This document shows, in pieces, positions 58,923 to 64,000 of a DNA stretch of 64,000 nucleotides; position 1 is the first letter of the stretch; each line of letters starts with the position of its first letter. The stretch lies in NCBI GenBank assembly GCA_001304855.1, contig BBZN01000011.1:1-64000 (forward strand). The letters run 5' to 3'. Both the position numbers and the translations under genes were made by a program. The notes below the pieces were generated by a model. The model saw only the letters and a program-made list of their open reading frames with translations, made no database searches and was not told where the DNA came from. Source of the DNA: Clostridia bacterium UC5.1-1D2. Lineage in GTDB: Bacteria > Bacillota > Clostridia > Lachnospirales > Lachnospiraceae.

Positions 58923-59813
58923 CTAAGGTTTGGTTGTGCCGTTTAAATGAAAACTGCTTTCTATTTCAGAAATCAATTTTTTCAGGGCGGAGGAGAGGAA
59001 TTTATCTTTATGATAAATAATCTTAAAGTTTCGCTTCAGAGGGAAATCGTTGATAGCGATCTGTTCCACATCCTCCTGATGTGTCAGAAGAGACTTGGAT
59101 AAAATGGAGACTCCCTGCCCTGAAGCCACAATATTAATTATGGAATCTGAGCTGTGGCAGATCCATTTTTCAACAATGGGGATTCCCCGGTCCTCCGTCA
59201 GGTCCGTCAGGAACTCCCTGGTTCCGGAGCCCTCCTCCCGGAGCACGAAGTCTTTCCCTGCCAGGTCTGAGAGACTTACGGATTCCTTCCCTGCAAAGGG
59301 ATGATTTTTTCCGCAGATTAGAACCATTTCGTCCTCGTACACATCGTTTGCCAGGATCTCTTTGGTCTTTATATTGCCTTCAATAACAGCGATATCCAGA
59401 GTTCCGCGGGAGATTTTATCGATTATGTTCATGGAGTTGTCGATATAGACCCGGATACTTACATGTGGGTTTTCCTGCTCAAAGCGGGTGATAATATTGC
59501 TCAGGAAATAACTGCCTACAGTAAGTGAGGCCCCTATGTGGATGCTGAGTTCACTGGAGGCATGGTGCAGGTACTTTTCCATTTCTGAAAAGGCAGATGT
59601 AATATGTTTGGCATATCCAAGGAATTCCCTTCCTGTTTCTGTAATGTACAGCTTTTTTGAAAGCCGCTCGAACAATTTCACATGATATTCTTCTTCCATC
59701 TGCGCGATCGCATGGCTCACTGTAGGCTGCGATATGTACAGGGCTTTTGCTGCGCTTCCCACCTTTCCTGTCTCTGCCACGGCGATAAAGATTTCCAGGT
59801 CACGTATGGTCAT
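58923..59813 (-). CDS. LysR-family regulator
   Basis: 296 residues. Winged helix at 1-60 (MTIRDLEIFIAVAETGKVGS; ALYISQPTVSHAIAQMEEEY), then the periplasmic-binding-like effector domain. Start 59813 fits the GGAGGAAGAGGG site better than the upstream ATG. Divergent from asrABC, so it likely controls sulfite reduction, as CysB/CysL-like members do; this is infer­ence from position. Confidence 0.92.
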   Translation of the reverse strand: MTIRDLEIFIAVAETGKVGSAAKALYISQPTVSHAIAQMEEEYHVKLFERLSKKLYITETGREFLGYAKHITSAFSEMEKYLHHASSELSIHIGASLTVGSYFLSNIITRFEQENPHVSIRVYIDNSMNIIDKISRGTLDIAVIEGNIKTKEILANDVYEDEMVLICGKNHPFAGKESVSLSDLAGKDFVLREEGSGTREFLTDLTEDRGIPIVEKWICHSSDSIINIVASGQGVSILSKSLLTHQEDVEQIAINDFPLKRNFKIIYHKDKFLSSALKKLISEIESSFHLNGTTKP

Positions 59814-59883
59814 AATCCCTCTTCCTCCGGTATTTTTCAACATTCATAGATAATAGGCTATGAGTTTATGACAAGTTTAGCAT

Positions 59884-59912
59884 TTTACGGATTGTATGGC
59901 AAGTTCTATAAT
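59884..59912 (+). promoter_or_regulatory. asrABC promoter
   Basis: TTTACG (59884-59889), 17-bp spacer, perfect TATAAT (59907-59912); the weak -35 fits activator-dependent control. Confidence 0.55.
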
Positions 59913-59972
59913 AGAATGGAATGAAAGCCTTTGTAGTCCTATGTGGAAAATGTGAGAAAGGAAGTAGAAGGA

Positions 59973-61027
59973 ATGAGAAGCCCAAAGACCTACCAGCTCA
60001 AAGCAGCAGATATGGACAGACTTTTTGCTGATTTGGAAGAAACCTACGTCATTTACGCCCTGTGAGAATACCGGCCGGAGGAAGATACGCAGGGGAGGAC
60101 TCGGTTATGTATAAGCAGATACATAAATACGCAGAGATTGAATTCCGCGAGAGATCCACCTATGCAATGAAAGAGGTAATAACGCCTATTACCCAGACTT
60201 TGTTCTATTTTACGGATGATGAGTTCAGGGAGAGCAAGATGGAGGAGACAAGGGATATCCTTGTTTTTGGAAGAGCCTGCGATATCAATGCAATGAAGAT
60301 TCAGGATCAAATCTACCTTGAAAATGGAGATGAAGAGGATCCCTTTTATTTGAGGAGAAGAGAAAAAGTGAAATTTGCCCTGATGGAATGTCAGGAGCAG
60401 TTTGACGGATGCTTCTGCTGCAGCGTGGGTTCCAATATTACGGACAACTACTCGGTGGCTGTGTCCTTTGGAGAAGGCGGGGCTTATGTGGAAGTGAAGG
60501 ATGAGGCTTTCGGAGATTTCTTTTCCGGTTATGGCGAATCCGATTATGAGATTACATTTCCTATGGAAAATGCACTGAAGGTGGACTTTCCTGTGATTGA
60601 AAATCTGGATATGGCGAACCGTCTCAAGGCCCACCCCATGTGGGATGAATTTGACGCCAGGTGCATTGCCTGCGGCGCGTGTACAGTGGCCTGCAGTACC
60701 TGTACCTGCTTTGAGACAACGGATATTACCTACACCCAGAACGGCAAGGTGGGTGAAAGAAGGAGAACCTGTTCCTCCTGTATGGTGGATGGTTTTGACC
60801 AGGTGGCTGGGGGCGCCTGTTTCAGAAAGAAAATATCGGAGAAATACCGCTATAAGATTCTGCATAAGGTCTACGGTCACGACGCGAGGTTTCGCACAGG
60901 GCCGATGTGTGTGGGCTGCGGGCGGTGTTCGGCCCGATGCCCCCAGCTAATCGGTTATCCTGAGACGTTGAATAAGCTGTCCGGGGCAATAGAAGAGATC
61001 AGACAGAAGGAGGCCAGTCATGCTTAA
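59973..61027 (+). CDS. asrA: Anaerobic sulfite reductase subunit A, frameshifted
   Basis: Electron-transfer subunit with 4Fe-4S clusters: CIACGACTVACSTCTCF at ~residues 225-241 and CVGCGRCSARCPQ near the C-terminus. MRSPKTYQLKAADMDRLF begins it at 59973; a C lost near 60060 truncates the first 29 codons in the raw sequence. Repaired ~351 residues. AsrA passes electrons to the siroheme subunit for reduction of sulfite to sulfide. Overlaps asrB by 8 bp. Confidence 0.95.
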
Positions 61028-61820
61028 TAATCCGGTAAAGCCACAGGCTCATAAAATTATTGAAGTGTTAAAACAGACAGACTTTGAGTGGACCTTCCGA
61101 GTGGAAAATGATATTCCCATCAAACATGGCCAGTTTATGCAGCTGTCCCTTCCGAAGATAGGTGAGGCTCCTATATCAGTCAGCGGTTTTGGCCCGGGAT
61201 ATGCGGATTTTACCATCAGAAAGGTGGGAAAAGTAACCGATCAACTTTTTGAATTGAGACGGGGGGACAATATTTTTATCAGGGGGTGTTATGGAAACGG
61301 CTGGCCCACAGAGGAGCTGAAAGGCAGAAATGTGGTGATTATAGCCGGAGGAACAGGGGTTTCCCCTGTCAAGAGCCTGATAAACCAGTTGTTTTCCCAG
61401 CCTGACTATGGAAAGGAGATTTACCTGATTCTTGGGTTTAAGAATTCCCGGAGCATTTTGTTTAGGGAGGAATTGGAACAATGGAAACAGGGGGAGCATT
61501 TTCATGTGGTCTGTACACTGGACCAGGAGGATTATCCGGGATGGAACAAGGGATTGGTGACGGAGTTTGTGAAGGATATTCCATTTGATTCCTTTGGAGA
61601 CGAGTATGAATGTCTGGTGGTGGGCCCTCCCGTTATGATGAAATTTGCATCTAAAAGCCTGATTGAAAGCAAGGTGCCGGAGGATAAGATCTGGATGTCT
61701 TTTGAGCGGAAAATGTCCTGTGCCATCGGAAAATGCGGACATTGCAGGATTGATGAGACGTATGTCTGCCTGGACGGCCCGGTATTTAATTACACCATTG
61801 GCAAAAAGCTGGTAGATTAG
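61020..61820 (+). CDS. asrB: Anaerobic sulfite reductase subunit B
   Basis: 266 intact residues of the ferredoxin-NADP reductase type: GQFMQLSLPKIGEAPISVSG (FAD), IIAGGTGVSPVKSLI (NAD), and a C-terminal 2Fe-2S-type cysteine set (MSCAIGKCGHC ... VC). It feeds NADH electrons into AsrA/AsrC. Confidence 0.96.
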   Translation: MLNNPVKPQAHKIIEVLKQTDFEWTFRVENDIPIKHGQFMQLSLPKIGEAPISVSGFGPGYADFTIRKVGKVTDQLFELRRGDNIFIRGCYGNGWPTEELKGRNVVIIAGGTGVSPVKSLINQLFSQPDYGKEIYLILGFKNSRSILFREELEQWKQGEHFHVVCTLDQEDYPGWNKGLVTEFVKDIPFDSFGDEYECLVVGPPVMMKFASKSLIESKVPEDKIWMSFERKMSCAIGKCGHCRIDETYVCLDGPVFNYTIGKKLVD

Positions 61821-61834
61821 GAGGAAGAACTGCT

Positions 61835-62855
61835 GTGAATGATATAAATATAGGTAAATTAAGAAACAACTGTTTCCGCCAATCCAAGATTCCGGGAGAA
61901 TTTATGTTGCAGCTGCGGGTGCCGGGCGCCGTGATTGATGCAAAGTGGCTGGAGGCTATTGCCCATGTGTGCAATACATGGGGGAACGGAACCTTTCATT
62001 TGGGCATGCGCCAGACTCTTAACGCGCCTGGAATCAAAGCGGAATATATCCCTGCGGTAAATAAGTATATTCAGCCCTACATAGAAGCAGTTGAGTGCGA
62101 ATTGTGCGGAGTGGATATGGACACCAATAACGGGTATCCCTATATAGGCCCAGGAATATTATGGCGTGTATCGGAGGAATCCATTGCATCAAGGGAAATG
62201 TGAATACACAGGATATGGCCCATAAACTGGAGAAAATCATCTATCCCAATCCATACCATATAAAAATCTCCGTTGCGGGCTGTCCCAACGACTGTGCCAA
62301 AGGACATTTTCAGGATTTTGGAATTATCGGATGCACAAAGCCGGTTTATGATATTGACCGGTGCATCGGCTGCGGCGCATGCGTGAAAAAGTGCAAGGGA
62401 GCGGCCACCAGAGTACTCTCTTTGAACGATAAAGGAAAAGTGGATAAGGATCCTGCTGCTGCGTTGGTTGCGGGGAATGCGTAACTGCCTGTCCCACCGG
62501 GGCGTGGAGAAGGCCGGACAAGGATTTCTATAAGATTGTCATAGGGGGAAGAACAGGAAAACAGTATCCGCGGATGGGTAAGATGTTTGCCAACTGGCTG
62601 ACCCAGGAGAGCGTACTGTCAATCATGAGGAACTGGCCCAAGTTCTCCGAGTGGGTGCTGGGGGGAAAACCGGTTTACCTTCACGGCGGGCACCTGATTG
62701 ACAGGGCCGGATATCAGAAGTTCAAGGAGTTCATGCTCCGGGGAGTGGAACTGAATCCCGAGGCGTTTATTGCAGAAACCATCAACTGGGCTGAGACGGA
62801 GTACAGAAGCAATATCCATGTAAAACCGCTGGATCAGCATGAGACAGTGGGGTAG
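61835..62855 (+). CDS. asrC: Anaerobic sulfite reductase subunit C, two frameshifts
   Basis: Catalytic siroheme subunit. Cys ligands for the siroheme/4Fe-4S centre lie in ECELCG and AGCPNDCAKGHFQDFG; IMACIGGIHCIKGN follows the first frame break near 62152; a ferredoxin pair CIGCGACVKKC and CVGCGECVTACP (after a second break near 62463) ends the domain. GTG 61835 follows AGGAGG. About 340 residues. Bases 62728-62784 reappear near 44.8 kb. Confidence 0.94.
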
Positions 62856-62965
62856 AGAGGGGAGAGAGCGAATGCTGTGTGAACCTGCGCCGTCATAAAG
62901 CAGAAGCTGCTCCTTAAAGACAATTCTGCATCAAACATAAGGTTTTCAGCAAGGTGTTTTTAAGG

Positions 62966-63063
62966 TATAATGTCGACAGACATTATACGCGCCGGTCCGG
63001 TTCCGCCCGCAGGGAGGAAAGACGCCAAGCCGGACCGTGTGCATCCACCGGGTATACCGTGGA
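62966..63063 (+). repeat. Palindrome-plus-hairpin element, copy 2
   Basis: TATAATGTC-N4-GACATTATA, GGTCCGG/CCGGACC hairpin with loop GGGAGGAAAG, then TCCACCGG/CCGTGGA hairpin. A 110-bp unit repeated in tandem with copy 3, almost identical. Confidence 0.85.
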
Positions 63064-63075
63064 CAGAGGACATGG

Positions 63076-63174
63076 TATAATGTCGACAGACATTATACGC
63101 GCCGGTCCGGTTCCGCCCGCAGGGAGGAAAGACACCAAGCCGGACCGTGTGCATCCACCGGGGTATACCGTGGA
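63076..63174 (+). repeat. Palindrome-plus-hairpin element, copy 3
   Basis: Starts exactly 110 bp after copy 2 and differs from it at only a few positions. The rest of the gap 62856-63309 has no other feature. Confidence 0.85.
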
Positions 63175-63309
63175 TATCGGCAAATGAGGGAGGCTCTGTT
63201 TATGAGGAAATATATTATGGCTGCATAGCACAGGCTTATGCAGTTAAAATGAAAGTAATTGTATAGCCTTTGCTATTTCCGGACAGTAAACTATGTTTGG
63301 GAGGCGGCG

Positions 63310-63597
63310 ATGCGCTATCAGAAAGCAAATGAAATTCTTCCTGAGGCCCTGGTTGAACTGATCCAGACCTACATTGACGGGGAGTATGTGTACATCCCCA
63401 GAAAGCAGGAGAACAAAAAGCGGTGGGGTGAAACGTCCAGGATCAGGGAAGAGATGCACATAAGAAATGCGGAGATTTATAGAAAATACCTGGAAGGATT
63501 GAGAGTGGGAGAGCTGGCCCGGCAGTATTACCTGTCGGAGAAAAGCATCCAGAGAATTGTGCTTCAGGAAAAGAGAAAGGGGAAACAAAAGGAATGA
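63310..63597 (+). CDS. CD3324-family protein
   Basis: 95 intact residues: MRYQKANEILPEALVELIQTY, GEYVYIPRK and a C-terminal helix-turn-helix-like segment (LRVGELARQYYLSEKSIQRIV). This is the CD3324/Mor-like family of small Clostridial proteins, probably DNA-binding. GGGAGG precedes ATG 63310. Function unknown. Confidence 0.88.
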   Translation: MRYQKANEILPEALVELIQTYIDGEYVYIPRKQENKKRWGETSRIREEMHIRNAEIYRKYLEGLRVGELARQYYLSEKSIQRIVLQEKRKGKQKE

Positions 63598-63598
63598 C

Positions 63599-63641
63599 AG
63601 AGGCGGTGAATCGGGTATCCCGGAGGCACCGCCTCTTTGTT
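63599..63641 (+). terminator. Terminator after the CD3324 gene
   Basis: AGAGGCGGTG pairs with CACCGCCTCT over an 18-nt loop, followed by TTGTT. Confidence 0.75.
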
Positions 63642-63668
63642 GCTTCTGTACCGAGAACGAGGTATATG

Positions 63669-63701
63669 TCCGGAATTGGATATGATAATGTGTATTCCGG
63701 A
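63669..63701 (+). promoter_or_regulatory. 8-bp inverted repeat over the DUF1062 ribosome site
   Basis: TCCGGAAT (63669-63676) and ATTCCGGA (63694-63701), perfect, with the right arm running into GGAGG before ATG 63712. Confidence 0.45.
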
Positions 63702-63711
63702 GGTATATGCT

Positions 63712-64000
63712 ATGAATCGGGATTACAGAAAAAAATGGATTATAACACATGAGAAGCTCCCTGCTGTTTTAAGGCGGTGTTCCAAATGCGGACGAAAGAC
63801 AGAGTTTGAAAACAGCGGCAAGTTCCGGGTGAATGCAAACGGGGGACTGCTGGATGTCTGGATGATTTACCGATGCAGCCGCTGTGAAACCACATGGAAT
63901 CTGACTGTATATGAGAGGACTGGGGTTTCCTCCCTGGATGAAAACGAGTACAGAGGTTTCATGGAGAACCGCAGCTCTCTTGCAGAAAAATACGGAAGCC
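63712..64000 (+). CDS. DUF1062 domain protein, N-terminal part
   Basis: The 96 codons present run off the right edge. CSKCGRKTEF and CSRCETTW are two CxxC zinc knuckles, and WIITHEKLPAVLRRCSKCG opens the DUF1062 pattern. ATG 63712 follows GGAGG. Function unknown; the C-terminus is missing because of the window end. Confidence 0.88.
   Translation, partial: MNRDYRKKWIITHEKLPAVLRRCSKCGRKTEFENSGKFRVNANGGLLDVWMIYRCSRCETTWNLTVYERTGVSSLDENEYRGFMENRSSLAEKYGS

Noticed and set aside
62954..63228. Overlapping ORFs on both strands with repeated Arg/Pro-rich peptides
   Set aside because: They are translations through the tandem palindromic repeats; peptide repetition comes from the DNA repeat and no ribosome site is present.
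1..64000. CRISPR arrays, tRNA or rRNA genes
   Set aside because: No regularly spaced direct repeats with variable spacers, no tRNA T-arm/acceptor pattern and no rRNA-like stretch were seen.

Overview
The window reads like a chromosome segment of a mid-GC gut Lachnospiraceae, in the Enterocloster / Clostridium bolteae-clostridioforme / Lachnoclostridium range. Pointers are Clostridia-type genes (CD3324-family and DUF1540 proteins, asrABC sulfite reductase, KamA-family radical SAM, DUF1062), strong AGGAGG ribosome sites, sigma-A promoters with 17-bp spacers, and Firmicutes RNA control (T-box, yybP-ykoY riboswitch). The genus is inference. I see no rRNA, tRNA, CRISPR array or intact insertion sequence.

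The most pervasive property is technical. More than thirty protein genes, including housekeeping ones (tyrS, ung, uppP, hisH, hisF, rlmH), are split by one- or two-base indels, nearly always in short homopolymers (GGGG read as GGG, CCC as CC). Restoring one base rejoins a normal family member each time. I treat them as single genes with probable sequence errors and give full-length spans rather than calling pseudogenes.

Layout. 0-12 kb: end of a YhgE/Pip-like protein, TetR regulator, iron alcohol dehydrogenase, KamA-type radical SAM protein, Na/Pi cotransporter behind a structured leader, a lipoprotein, TRIC channel, asnA, a secreted ComEC-like hydrolase with DUF3006, and an aldo/keto reductase. 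12-19 kb: ABC-class ATPase with an RGG-type repeat, Sir2-like protein, hisH, hisF, ung, uppP. 19-28.5 kb: DAHP synthase, EamA transporter, T-box/tyrS, choline-binding-repeat protein, ribokinase, MATE pump, riboswitch-controlled mntP, then about 1 kb of AT-rich DNA without ORFs that looks like a large structured non-coding RNA with its own promoter and terminator. 28.5-44 kb: PflX-type radical SAM protein, then a hexuronate catabolic region (AraC regulator, uxuA, SDR oxidoreductase, phosphofructokinase, kduI, kduD, GntR regulator, two-component system, DctPQM TRAP transporter, AEC carrier). 44-58 kb: CarD regulator, small proteins, SEC-C protein, methyltransferase, hslO, csp, a MoxR/DUF58/membrane trio, membrane proteins, a ComEA-like protein, OmpR regulator, GNAT, rlmH, a Phd/Doc toxin-antitoxin pair. 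58-64 kb: a scar of MATE and serine-recombinase fragments, LysR regulator, asrABC, tandem palindromic repeats, CD3324 and DUF1062 proteins.

How the parts fit: the 29.5-43 kb block probably imports uronate-type acids through the TRAP system and converts them by UxuA, the SDR enzyme and KduI/KduD towards 2-keto-3-deoxygluconate, under AraC, GntR and YesMN-type control. No KDG kinase or aldolase is present, so the route must finish elsewhere.

Beyond genes the window holds two unassigned families of short non-coding repeats (a 76-bp element with GTAC ends, three copies; a TATAATGTC palindrome plus GGTCCGG hairpin element, three copies), an isolated 57-bp near-copy of part of asrC about 18 kb from the real gene, and hairpins placed over ribosome binding sites.
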